DNA of 64,000 bases, from the NCBI RefSeq assembly GCF_007097265.1, contig NZ_VJZP01000011.1, positions 1 through 64,000 on the forward strand, written 5' to 3'. The position numbers and the translations under genes are program-made. The notes under the pieces were generated by a model. That model was not told the DNA's origin and searched no databases. It was given only the letters and a program-made list of their open reading frames with translations. Of the stretch, positions 33,966-43,177 are shown one piece after another. Every line of letters begins with the position of its first letter. The first letter of the stretch is position 1. The stretch is from Flavobacterium gawalongense (GTDB taxonomy: Bacteria; Bacteroidota; Bacteroidia; Flavobacteriales; Flavobacteriaceae).

Positions 33966-36900
33966 TTATTTGCTTAACCATATGCGCATCAATGATAGCA
34001 AGCGTTTCACATCAATAGGTTTCGTGATGTAATCGTTGGCACCTGCATCAATACATTTTTGTTTATCGTCTTTCATGGCTTTTGCGGTAAGGGCAATCAT
34101 AGGTAAGTTTTTGAATTTTATCTGAGATCGTATTCGTTTCATTGCTTCGTAACCATCCATTTCTGGCATCATAATATCCATTAATACCAGATCAATGTCA
34201 GTATGCGTATCCAGCATATCCAAAGCATTCTTCCCGTTTTCTGATTTTATGACTTCCATTCCACGTTCTTGTAATATTTTGGATAAAGCAAAAACATTAC
34301 GCATATCATCATCTACCAACAATATTTTTTTTGAATGAAATATAGCTTCTTTATCGTACAAACTATTTATAATCATTTGTTTCGATTTCGGTAAATTGCT
34401 TATTGTCCGGTGAAGGAAAAGAGCTGTTTCATCCAGCAATCGTTCTTCGGATTTTATACCTTTTATAATAATGCTCTCCGCATATTTCTGAAGCAGATTA
34501 TTTTCTTCTTTTGTAAGTTCCTTTCCGGTATAAACAATAATAGGGGGCATGTTATGGCCTTTTATATCCTCCAGTTTATGTATAAGGTCAAAGCCGCTCA
34601 TATCAGGCAATCCAATGTCCAGTATAATACAATCGATGTAATTCTGCTCATACAATTCCAAAGCCTCTTTGCCGGTTGCTGCTTCAAAACATTTTACATC
34701 ACCATTGCCAATGAGTATTTTCATTGCTTTTCTGGAATTTTCATTGTCTTCTATAATAAGCAGGTTTTTTATTTTTCTATTGACAAAATTTTCAATTCGG
34801 TTAAAAGCTTCTTCCAGACCATCTTTAGATATCGGTTTCATCAGGTATTCTACGGCACCTTCTCTGATTGGTTCCAGCGAACGGTCATTTGCCGAAATAA
34901 TATGCACCGGTATATGCCTTACGGATGGATTTGCTTTTAACTCATGCAATACTTGTTTCCCTTTGATTCCTGGTAAACCCATATCAAGAATGATTGCTTG
35001 AGGTTTGTATTTTGAAGCAAGCAATAGACCATCTTCTCCAGTGGCAGCCGACAAACATTTGAATCCTTTTTTGTTAGCTTGCTTTAAAAGTATAGAAGCA
35101 AAATTTCGATCATCTTCAATAATGAGTACTACTTTATCATTTTTGTTTATTAAATTTCTGTCATCTTCTATGGTGGCATAATTTAGATAGGTTGATTCAT
35201 TTTCGGAGCGAGGTGTATACAAAACAGGTTTCAATGGAATTATACTGACAGACTCTTGTTCAGGGTGTATTTCCAGCGGAATAATAAGAGAAAAAACAGA
35301 CCCTTTATTTAATTCACTACTCAATTTAATTTCTGCTTCCAATAGTTTTGCAAGTTGACGTGAAATGGAAAGTCCTAGTCCCGTACCGCCATACTTTCTG
35401 GAAGTACCACCTTCTGCCTGTTGAAAAGCTTCAAATATAGCTGTTTGTTTGTCTTCTGATATTCCAATACCTGTATCGGTAACAGAAATACTCAAAGTAG
35501 TTTCAGTATTTGGGTCAATGCGTATCGTTACACTTCCTTTTTCGGTGAATTTTATGGCATTGGATATAAGATTTTTCAGTATCTGATTCAAACGTTGCGA
35601 ATCGGTATAGATAAATTCGGGTAAAGCTCCAGCCAATTTGCAAACAAGCTTCAATCCTTTTTGTTGCGCTTGATGTTTAAAATCGCGAAGGAGTTCATCT
35701 GTGAAATTTTTCAGTGATACTTTTTCAATGTTTATAGACATTTTACCTGCTTCAATTTTAGAAAGGTCTAAGACTTCATTAATTAATATAAGAAGGTCAT
35801 GACCGCTTTTATAAATTATTTCTGCACTTTCAACCTGTACGTCATCCAGATTTTTCTTTCTGTTTTCTGATAAATCTTTTGATAGAATAAGCAAACTATT
35901 AAGAGGCGTTCTTAACTCATGTGACATGTTTGCAAGGAATTCTGATTTATACTTGCTGCTAATTTCAAGTTGTTTTGTTTTTTGTTCAATGTCATTTTTT
36001 GAAGCTTCAACTTCTTTGTTTTTCTCTTCTAATGATTGGGTCTGCTCTTCCAATTCTTCATTGGTCATTTGCAACTCCTCCTGCTGTTGTTTAAGATCTT
36101 GCGCCTGTTGTTCTAATTCTTCATTCAGTTGTCTGAGCTCTTCCTGCTGTATTTGAAGTTCTTCAGCTTGATTCGAAAGCTCTTTGTTGGCAAAACTTAA
36201 TTCTACAGCTCTTTTTTCTTTCTCGTCATTTTGATAGGCCAGTTCTTTGTTGGCAATTCCTAACTCTGCTGCTCTTTTTTCTTTTTCATCATTTTGATAG
36301 GCTAGTTCTTTGTTGGCAATGGCTAACTCTGCTGCTCTTTTTTCTTTTTCATCATTTTGATAGGCGAGTTCTTTGTTAGCAATTCCTAATTCTGCTGCTC
36401 TGTTTTCTTTTTCATCATTTTGATAGGCGAGTTCTTTGTTGGCAATTCCTAACTCTGTTGCTCTTTTTTCTTTTTCGTCATTTTGATAGGCGAGTTCTTT
36501 GTTGGCAATTCCTAACTCTGCTGCCCGTTTTTCTTTTTCGTCATTTTGATAGGCTAGTTCTTTGTTGGCAATGGCTAACTCTGCTGCTCTTTTTTCTTTT
36601 TCGTCATTTTGATAGGCTAGTTCTTTGTTGGCAATGGCTAACTCTGCTGCTCTTTTTTCTTTTTCTTCAGCTTGTTGAACAGTATTAACGCTGATAGCAA
36701 TACTGTTCATAGAAACACTGATGAATTCTTTTTCTGTTTCGTTGAAATCAGTAAGCTTGCCTATTTCTATTACGCCTATCGTTTTACCTTCAAGCAAAAA
36801 AGGAGTAATGAGCAAATTTTTTGGTTTTGCATTCAGAACGGATGAAGTGATGCGTATTTGATCTTCAGATATATCTGTTAAAGAAATCTGTTTCTGTTCC

Positions 36901-37805
36901 CATGCAGCCTGGCCAATTAATCCCTCATTTAATTTAAATTCTTCTTTAGTGTCTTTAGCAGACGAAAAAGCAAATTTTCCGCTAAGTATCAGGGTATTTT
37001 CTTTGTCATTAAACAGGTAAACAGCTCCTATATTGGCTTTTAGGTAAGTACATAAAAAACTAATGGTACTGTTTGCCAACTGTGCTATATTTTGGTCTCC
37101 TATTAATTTTTCATTAAGTTCGGAGTTACCTGTAAGCAACCAGTTTTTGTTGGCAGTTTCTGACTCGGAACTTTTAAGCGCTTTCAAATTTTCAGTAACG
37201 ATAGTGTATACAACGACAAGAATCATAGCAATGATTAATAATAAAACAGTAAAAACAATATTAAACCTGCTGGCATCGTCTTCACTGATTTGTATTCTTT
37301 CGGCAAGTAAAGTATGTTCTAATTCCTGTGCTTTATCAATTGTTTTTCTTATTTCATCCTGTAATTGTTTTCCTTCGCCTGAAGCAACAAACTCTATAGC
37401 TTTTTTAAAATCCGTTTTACGAAGGGCTATGCATTTATTTAAATTATCAAAACGCATTTTGATCTCTTTCGCAAGTTCCTCAATATACTTTTGCTGATTA
37501 GGATTGTCTTTTGTTAATTCCTTTATTTTGTCAAGTTGCTCTGTTACTTTTGTATTGGCAGATGTAAAAGGGTTCAGAAAATCGTCATCGCCCGTAATGA
37601 CATAACCTCGTACTCCTGTTTCTGCATCAACGGAAGACATCAGTATTTGTTCGAATTCATATAATACCTGATTGGAATGATTTACCAAGGCATTTGAAGC
37701 GACAAATTTTTCACTGTTTTTAAAAGAGAAAATTGCAACTCCTAAAAGTACCAATGCACAAGCAATGAATCCGATTACTATTTTTCTACCAAGGGTCATT
37801 TCCAT
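33966..37805 (-). CDS. Membrane hybrid histidine kinase: CHASE3-GAF-coiled-coil repeats-HisKA-HATPase-three REC
   Basis: 1279 aa. TM1 (about 8-27) and TM2 (about 183-206) flank a CHASE3-type periplasmic domain (MSSVDAETGVRGYVITGDDD). Then come a GAF domain (about 230-375), seven 21-residue EKEKRAAEL/ANKELAYQND repeats plus one degenerate copy, a Gln/Glu-rich coiled coil, HisKA (ANMSHELRTPLNSLLILSKD), HATPase (NLISNAIKFT, GGTGLGLSISRQ), and three receivers (ILDMGLPGIKGKQV, ILDIGLPDMSGFDL, LMDIMMPEMDGYEA). It resembles large CHASE3 kinases that control stress responses. It follows cheB by 28 nt. Confidence 0.92.
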   Translation of the reverse strand: MEMTLGRKIVIGFIACALVLLGVAIFSFKNSEKFVASNALVNHSNQVLYEFEQILMSSVDAETGVRGYVITGDDDFLNPFTSANTKVTEQLDKIKELTKDNPNQQKYIEELAKEIKMRFDNLNKCIALRKTDFKKAIEFVASGEGKQLQDEIRKTIDKAQELEHTLLAERIQISEDDASRFNIVFTVLLLIIAMILVVVYTIVTENLKALKSSESETANKNWLLTGNSELNEKLIGDQNIAQLANSTISFLCTYLKANIGAVYLFNDKENTLILSGKFAFSSAKDTKEEFKLNEGLIGQAAWEQKQISLTDISEDQIRITSSVLNAKPKNLLITPFLLEGKTIGVIEIGKLTDFNETEKEFISVSMNSIAISVNTVQQAEEKEKRAAELAIANKELAYQNDEKEKRAAELAIANKELAYQNDEKEKRAAELGIANKELAYQNDEKEKRATELGIANKELAYQNDEKENRAAELGIANKELAYQNDEKEKRAAELAIANKELAYQNDEKEKRAAELGIANKELAYQNDEKEKRAVELSFANKELSNQAEELQIQQEELRQLNEELEQQAQDLKQQQEELQMTNEELEEQTQSLEEKNKEVEASKNDIEQKTKQLEISSKYKSEFLANMSHELRTPLNSLLILSKDLSENRKKNLDDVQVESAEIIYKSGHDLLILINEVLDLSKIEAGKMSINIEKVSLKNFTDELLRDFKHQAQQKGLKLVCKLAGALPEFIYTDSQRLNQILKNLISNAIKFTEKGSVTIRIDPNTETTLSISVTDTGIGISEDKQTAIFEAFQQAEGGTSRKYGGTGLGLSISRQLAKLLEAEIKLSSELNKGSVFSLIIPLEIHPEQESVSIIPLKPVLYTPRSENESTYLNYATIEDDRNLINKNDKVVLIIEDDRNFASILLKQANKKGFKCLSAATGEDGLLLASKYKPQAIILDMGLPGIKGKQVLHELKANPSVRHIPVHIISANDRSLEPIREGAVEYLMKPISKDGLEEAFNRIENFVNRKIKNLLIIEDNENSRKAMKILIGNGDVKCFEAATGKEALELYEQNYIDCIILDIGLPDMSGFDLIHKLEDIKGHNMPPIIVYTGKELTKEENNLLQKYAESIIIKGIKSEERLLDETALFLHRTISNLPKSKQMIINSLYDKEAIFHSKKILLVDDDMRNVFALSKILQERGMEVIKSENGKNALDMLDTHTDIDLVLMDIMMPEMDGYEAMKRIRSQIKFKNLPMIALTAKAMKDDKQKCIDAGANDYITKPIDVKRLLSLMRIWLSK
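36178..36667 (-). repeat. 63-bp coding tandem repeats in the CHASE3/GAF kinase
   Basis: Seven near-identical copies plus one degenerate copy of the 21-residue coiled-coil unit (AYQN variant, alternating AIANKEL and GIANKEL). They form the linker between GAF and HisKA. An exact multiple of heptads would keep the coiled-coil register whatever the copy number. Confidence 0.9.
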
Positions 37806-37833
37806 TCTATAATATTTGTAAAGTTTATCGAAA

Positions 37834-38406
37834 TTATTCTTTTTGTTTATCCATTTTTATCAGCAACTCAACTATATTCTCCAATGATAAAATATAATCA
37901 GGTTCAATAGCTGCAATTGCTGACTTTGGCATATATGCGGATTCTGCTGTTTTCGGGTCCTGAATAATGGCTAGACCCCCGCATTCCTTTATTTGTTTTA
38001 TACCTTTTGTCCCGTCATTATTAGAGCCCGTGAGCACCATTCCAATTAATTTATTTTTATAGGCTTCGGCCGCTGATTCAAACAATACATCAATTGAAGG
38101 TCTTGCAAAATTTACACGCTCGTCTATGGTAAGGGAAAAGGTTTTATCCTTTTCGATTAGCAAATGATAATTAGGTGGAGCAATATAAATTTTGCCTTTT
38201 TCAATTTTCTCTTTTTCATCCGCTTCTTTGATATCAAGATGACTTTTTTCATTTAAAAGTTTTATCCATTGGCTATCGGAATGCGCCCCTATATGCTGGA
38301 CTATGATAATTGGGATATTGAAATCTACCGGTAATGCTGAGAATATAATTTTCAAAGCATTCATGCCGCCGGAAGAAACCCCTATTACAATTGCTTCATA
38401 ATGCAT
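37834..38406 (-). CDS. cheB: CheB-type methylesterase domain protein (no receiver)
   Basis: 190 aa, only the catalytic part of CheB. The Ser-His-Asp triad is visible: S12 (GVSSGGMNAL), H38 (VQHIGAHSD) and D131 (TGSNNDGTKG), with spacing like that of E. coli CheB. It should remove methyl groups or deamidate glutamines on a receptor. No receiver domain is present, so control by phosphorylation is not intrinsic. It is next to cheR, with a 2-nt gap. No MCP, cheA or cheW occurs in the window, so the substrate is more likely a coiled-coil segment of the neighbouring kinases (inference). Confidence 0.9.
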   Translation of the reverse strand: MHYEAIVIGVSSGGMNALKIIFSALPVDFNIPIIIVQHIGAHSDSQWIKLLNEKSHLDIKEADEKEKIEKGKIYIAPPNYHLLIEKDKTFSLTIDERVNFARPSIDVLFESAAEAYKNKLIGMVLTGSNNDGTKGIKQIKECGGLAIIQDPKTAESAYMPKSAIAAIEPDYILSLENIVELLIKMDKQKE

Positions 38407-38408
38407 TT

Positions 38409-39233
38409 TTAATATTTCTTTTTAAATATGCGTTGTTTTGTGTCCAACTCAATATATTCCTCATGCAAATCGGTAAACCGTAAACTTTCTTTAGATCCTA
38501 AACATAAAACGCCACCATTAATGAGACTATTATAAAAAAGAGTCTGGACTTTATTTTGTAAATTTTTATCAAAATAAATCAGCACATTTCTGCATAATAT
38601 CAAGTGTACTTCTGCAAATACGCTATCGGTTACCAAATTATGATTGGCCCAAACAATATTTTTTTTCAATGATTGATTCATAATAACGTTATCATAGTTG
38701 GAAGTATAATAACTGGAAAATGATTCTTTTCCCCCCGACAATTGATAATTAAGCGTGTAATCTTTTATCATTTTGTTCGAAAAAATTCCATCTTTTGCAC
38801 GGTTCAAAGCCATCTGGTTAAAATCAGTGGCATAAATGGTAGTTCTGTCATACAAGCCTTCTTCTTGCAAAAGAATAGCCATCGAATAGGCTTCTTCTCC
38901 TGTTGCACAGCCAGCATGCCATATTTTTATAAAGGGATATGTTTTTAAAATAGGGACAACCTTTTCTCGTAATGACCTATAAAAGGCAGGGTCACGAAAC
39001 ATTTCGGTTACTGTTATTGATAAATCCTGTAAAAGTTCGGAAGCAAATGGTTCATCATTCAGAACCTTTGATTGCATTTGAGAAACATCTTCGAATCCCG
39101 ATATCGCCATTCTGTTCATGATTCTGCGCCTGATATGAGCTTGGGAATACTCTCTGAAATCATAACCGTATTTCCGATAGATAGCTTCCAATAACAATGA
39201 AATTTCTAGATCTGATGTGTCTTTATACCGCAT
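38409..39233 (-). CDS. cheR: CheR-type protein-glutamate methyltransferase
   Basis: 274-aa SAM-dependent methyltransferase: N-terminal helical domain (YKDTSDLEISLLLEAIYRKY, then RMAISGFEDVSQ) and SAM-binding domain with IWHAGCATGEEAYSMAILL, IYATDFNQMALNRAKDGIF and LILCRNVLIYFDKNLQNKVQ. It methylates glutamates in receptor coiled coils. It pairs with cheB inside a hybrid-kinase operon rather than a chemotaxis operon. Confidence 0.92.
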   Translation of the reverse strand: MRYKDTSDLEISLLLEAIYRKYGYDFREYSQAHIRRRIMNRMAISGFEDVSQMQSKVLNDEPFASELLQDLSITVTEMFRDPAFYRSLREKVVPILKTYPFIKIWHAGCATGEEAYSMAILLQEEGLYDRTTIYATDFNQMALNRAKDGIFSNKMIKDYTLNYQLSGGKESFSSYYTSNYDNVIMNQSLKKNIVWANHNLVTDSVFAEVHLILCRNVLIYFDKNLQNKVQTLFYNSLINGGVLCLGSKESLRFTDLHEEYIELDTKQRIFKKKY

Positions 39234-39329
39234 TTTTTTAAAATAAATTTGGTTTTAATTTTGACCAAATCAGGAGTGATTAATCTTATTTATTGATGAA
39301 ATTTAAACAAAGTTATAGTGTAAAATGGA

Positions 39330-39764
39330 TTACATACGATCCATATACCAACTTAATTCTTTTTCCATTTTTTGGTATTTAAAAATAGCAGTGATTATTT
39401 TTTGCAAGCGAACAAAAGCAGTTTCACTTTTCACTACATAATCAAATGCCTTGTGATGCATGCAGTTTATGGCCACTTCAATTTTATCTTGGGAAGACAA
39501 CATTACAACTGGAATTTCTGGATTGAAAGCTTTTATTTTATCCAAAGTTTCAAGGCCGTTCATAGCATTTTCTACAATACCATCAAGTTGATAGTCTAAT
39601 ATTACTACATCAGGATTATGGGATAAATTTGCAATACAGAGTTCCCCAGTAGGATAGGTTTCAACTATAAAGTCAGCATTCTCCAAAAATTCAATTTCTA
39701 AAGATTTTAAAAATAAGGCATCATCATCTACAAGAAATATTTTTACTTTATTGTTGTTGTTCAT
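39330..39764 (-). CDS. Single-domain response regulator
   Basis: 144 aa, receiver only: acidic pocket FLVDDDALFLKSLEIEF, phospho-acceptor in VVILDYQLDG, Ser in VVMLSSQDKIEVA, Lys in YVVKSETAF. There is no output domain. It probably shuttles phosphate between the multi-receiver kinases, or controls CheB in trans. Its ATG shares one base with the stop of the 1137-aa kinase, so translation is coupled. Confidence 0.9.
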   Translation of the reverse strand: MNNNNKVKIFLVDDDALFLKSLEIEFLENADFIVETYPTGELCIANLSHNPDVVILDYQLDGIVENAMNGLETLDKIKAFNPEIPVVMLSSQDKIEVAINCMHHKAFDYVVKSETAFVRLQKIITAIFKYQKMEKELSWYMDRM

Positions 39765-42700
39765 TATATGGTATTTTTAATTATATTAAGTTCTTCTTCT
39801 AATTCGCTGCAGGCTTGTAAACAAACTTCTTCAAGTTGGAGAACTAAGTCGTGTATTCCTTCTGATTTTTCTTGTGTACTTGCAAATTCCTGAATTTTTT
39901 TTGCTATATTTTCAAAATTAGGACTGATTCCCATTATTGAAAAAGAAGGAATCATTTTATGTGTCGCAGCACCTAATAAAGACCAATTTTGATCTGCTAA
40001 ACTTTGTTTGATTGTATTTATTAAAGGAGGTGTTTGTGCTAAATACAACGATATCATTTCCATCATTAAAGCTGGATTCGATTTTGTTCTCTGATTTAAA
40101 TATACCAGATCAATACATTTTATTTTTTTCTTTGTAGTATCTTTTTCTTCCAAATTTTCATTAAGTTTTGCACTAAGTTTTGCAAGTTTTGGTTTCTTTA
40201 AGATCCCTACTATTTTACTATACAATAGTCTCTCATCAACGGGTTTTGCAAGGTAATCATTCATTCCCACCGCTTTGCATTTTGCTAAATCAACAGTAGT
40301 GACATCAGCCGTTAAAGCGATAATTGGAATTTTTGAATTCATAGTTTTACGAATGTATTCTGTAGCTTCAAATCCATTCATTTCAGGCATTTGTAAGTCC
40401 ATTAGAATGATATCATAGTCTTTGCTTTTTAGCTTTTCGATGGCTATTTTACCATTTTCGGCAATATCCCGATCAAATCCAAAATCATCCAATAGTGTTT
40501 TCATCAATAATTGATTGAGGGGAATATCTTCAACCACCAATACTTTTATGTTTTTTATTTCAGTATCTAATTCCATCATTTCATTTTCTAATTCAGCATC
40601 GGCATTTGTTTTTTGAAAACTTAAGGTAAAACTAAATATTGAACCCTCATTAATTTTACTTTTCACACGAATACTGCCTCCTTGCGGTTCTACTAATTGT
40701 TTTACAATTGCAAGGCCTAATCCTGTTCCGCCATACAATCTCGAAGTACCGCTTGAGGCTTGTTGAAAATTGTCAAATATTTTTCCTATTTTATCTTCGG
40801 GGATACCAATTCCCGTATCAGTTACGGCAAATTCGATAACTACTTTATCTTCATCTTCATGTAATAAATGAACGCTTACCGTAATTTTTCCTATTGCTGT
40901 AAATTTTACTGCATTACTTACCAAGTTTAAAATAATTTGGTGCAAACGAACTGGATCACCCACAAGAACATTAGGGATTTTATTGTCATATTCCGTAACC
41001 AATTGTAGGTTCTTTTCTTGAATTTTTGTTTCAAATAAATGGAGCATGGCTGATATGGAAGACTTCATTTTGAAAGGTGATTTCTCAAAGGTCATCTTAC
41101 CCGCATCTACTTTTGCCAAATCAAGTATGTCGTTGATGAGCACGATTAATGCATCACCACTCATTTTTATTGCGTTTAAATATTCTTTTTGTTTCGTTGA
41201 CAAATCTGTTTTTAATATCACTTTTGTAAATCCGATGATTGCATTCATCGGTGTACGAATTTCATGACTCATATTAGACAAAAATTGTTGTTTTGCCTTT
41301 ACTGCATTTTCAGCTATGATAGTGGCACTTTCAGCATTTATTTTTGCTTCTTCTGCAATTTCTGTGGCTAATTCAGCAAAAACTCTTGCCTCGACCAATT
41401 CAGTAGCAATTCTTTTTTGATCCGTTACATCTCTGGCAACTATCACAACACCAAGTACGTTTCCTCTGTCATCCTTATATACCGAACCGTTGAACAATAC
41501 ATCCGTTAGTTTACCATCTTTATGGCGAAGTGTAAGTGGAGAATCAGCAACGGAACCTTCAGCAAATACTTCCTGATAAACTTCACGCGCTTTTTGCGGT
41601 TCAGTAAAATAATCAAAAAAGTCAGAACCAATCAATATTTCACGATCGATACCTGTAATATTTACCAAAGCCTCATTCATATCAGTAATCTTCCCTTTGG
41701 TATTTATAGTAACCAAAGGATCACGACTTGCTTCAATCAAACTAAGAGAATATTGCGAAGCTAATTTTGCAGCGTAACTAAGCTCTTCAAGTTCTTTATG
41801 TGCAATTTCCCGTTTTACTTTTTCTTTATTTTGAAATAGAAGTTCTTTGTTGGCAATGATTAATTCGTTAGCTCGTTTTTCTTTCTCATCGTTTTGAAAA
41901 GCAAGTTCTTTATTGGCAATCACTAACTCAGCTGCCCGCTTTTCTTTTTCATCATTTTGAAATAGAAGTTCTTTGTTGGCAATGATTAATTCGTTAGCTC
42001 TTTTTTCTTTCTCATCATTTTGAAAAGCAAGTTCTTTGTTAGCAATCACTAACTCAGCGGCACGTTTTTCTTTCTCATCGTTTTGAAAAGCAAGTTCTTT
42101 GTTGGCAATGATTAATTCGTTAGCTCTTTTTTCTTTTTCATCATTTTGAAAAGCAAGTTCTTTGTTAGCAATTACTAACTCAGCGGCACGTTTTTCTTTT
42201 TCATCGTTTTGAAAAGCAAGTTCTTTATTTGCAATTATTAATGCAGCGGCCCTTTTTTCTTTAACTTTGTTTTGAAAAGCAAGTTCTTTGTTAGCAATGA
42301 CTAATTCAGCAGCCCGTTTTTCTTTCTCATCGTTTTGAAATAGTAGCTCATGGTTAGCAATGATTAACTCAGCAGCTCGTTTTTCTTTTTCATTGTTTTG
42401 ATGCGCCAGCTCTTTGTTAGCAATTTGTAAATCTAATGCCCATTTTTGCCCGGCAATATCTCTTGCCACTATAACTACTCCTAATACATTTCCCTGATTA
42501 TCTTTATAAACGGAACCATTGAACAGTACATCAGTCAATTTCCCATTTTTATGTCGAAGAGTAAGCGGGGAATCAGCTACAGAGCCTTTTTCAAACACTT
42601 CCTGATAGACTTCGCGTGCTTTTTGTTTTTCGGTAAAATAATCGAAGAAATCGGAGCCGGTGAGTTCTTTTCGTGTTATACCTGTAATGTTGACTAATGC

Positions 42701-43177
42701 CTCATTCATATCAGTAATCTTGCCTTCAGTATTTATGGTAACCAATGGATCAAGACTGGCTTCAATCAGACTAAGGGGATATTGTGAAGCTAATTTTTGT
42801 GCTGTAATATCTGTTGCTGCTGCAAAAATTCCTAGAACATTTCCTTCTTCATCTTTATAAACGGAAGCATTGTATAACATATCTGTTAATTTTCCGTTTT
42901 TGTGTCTTATCGTCAGCGGATAATCTGCAATAAATCCTTTTTCAAAAACTTGTTGGTATCCTTTTTTGGCTTTCTTTTGCTCTGTAAAATAATCAGAAAA
43001 GTCACTACCTATTAATGCTTCTCGTGAAACTCCCGTGATTTTTATTGACGCCTCGTTAACATCAGTAATTTTTCCTTCCGAACTAATAGTAACAAAAGGA
43101 CCTAAACTGGCTTCAATTAAATTTCTGGTATATTGAGATTTATGCATATTTGTACTTTGACATTTATTCATTTGCAT
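39764..43177 (-). CDS. Hybrid histidine kinase: PAS-PAS-coiled-coil repeats-PAS-HisKA-HATPase-REC-Hpt
   Basis: 1137 aa, soluble. PAS1 about 20-125, PAS2 about 135-250, ten 21-residue EKEKRAAEL/ANKELAFQND repeats (about 255-475), PAS3 about 490-605, then a helical linker, HisKA (SNMSHEIRTPMNAIIGFTKV), HATPase (NLVSNAVKFT, GGTGLGLAIVKQ), receiver (MDLQMPEMNGFEATEYIR) and Hpt (THKMIPSFSIMGI). The three PAS domains are close copies of one another (ITDMNEALVNITGI, KAREVYQEVF) and of the PAS of the 818-aa kinase. The gene overlaps the AraC gene by 14 nt. Confidence 0.92.
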   Translation of the reverse strand: MQMNKCQSTNMHKSQYTRNLIEASLGPFVTISSEGKITDVNEASIKITGVSREALIGSDFSDYFTEQKKAKKGYQQVFEKGFIADYPLTIRHKNGKLTDMLYNASVYKDEEGNVLGIFAAATDITAQKLASQYPLSLIEASLDPLVTINTEGKITDMNEALVNITGITRKELTGSDFFDYFTEKQKAREVYQEVFEKGSVADSPLTLRHKNGKLTDVLFNGSVYKDNQGNVLGVVIVARDIAGQKWALDLQIANKELAHQNNEKEKRAAELIIANHELLFQNDEKEKRAAELVIANKELAFQNKVKEKRAAALIIANKELAFQNDEKEKRAAELVIANKELAFQNDEKEKRANELIIANKELAFQNDEKEKRAAELVIANKELAFQNDEKEKRANELIIANKELLFQNDEKEKRAAELVIANKELAFQNDEKEKRANELIIANKELLFQNKEKVKREIAHKELEELSYAAKLASQYSLSLIEASRDPLVTINTKGKITDMNEALVNITGIDREILIGSDFFDYFTEPQKAREVYQEVFAEGSVADSPLTLRHKDGKLTDVLFNGSVYKDDRGNVLGVVIVARDVTDQKRIATELVEARVFAELATEIAEEAKINAESATIIAENAVKAKQQFLSNMSHEIRTPMNAIIGFTKVILKTDLSTKQKEYLNAIKMSGDALIVLINDILDLAKVDAGKMTFEKSPFKMKSSISAMLHLFETKIQEKNLQLVTEYDNKIPNVLVGDPVRLHQIILNLVSNAVKFTAIGKITVSVHLLHEDEDKVVIEFAVTDTGIGIPEDKIGKIFDNFQQASSGTSRLYGGTGLGLAIVKQLVEPQGGSIRVKSKINEGSIFSFTLSFQKTNADAELENEMMELDTEIKNIKVLVVEDIPLNQLLMKTLLDDFGFDRDIAENGKIAIEKLKSKDYDIILMDLQMPEMNGFEATEYIRKTMNSKIPIIALTADVTTVDLAKCKAVGMNDYLAKPVDERLLYSKIVGILKKPKLAKLSAKLNENLEEKDTTKKKIKCIDLVYLNQRTKSNPALMMEMISLYLAQTPPLINTIKQSLADQNWSLLGAATHKMIPSFSIMGISPNFENIAKKIQEFASTQEKSEGIHDLVLQLEEVCLQACSELEEELNIIKNTI
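41826..42430 (-). repeat. 63-bp coding tandem repeats in the triple-PAS kinase
   Basis: Ten copies of the 21-residue unit. Copies 5-10 alternate RAAELVIANKEL and RANELIIANKEL, i.e. a 126-bp two-unit block has been duplicated twice, which indicates recent unequal exchange. Confidence 0.88.

Noticed and set aside
36458..36688. Plus-strand ORF rich in repeated LFFLFRHFDRLVLCWQ-type units
   Set aside because: It is the antisense shadow of the coiled-coil repeats in the kinase gene.
37834..39233. CheB and CheR taken as evidence of chemotaxis
   Set aside because: No MCP, CheA, CheW or flagellar gene is present, and the genes sit within a hybrid-kinase operon. I treat them as an adaptation module of unknown target.
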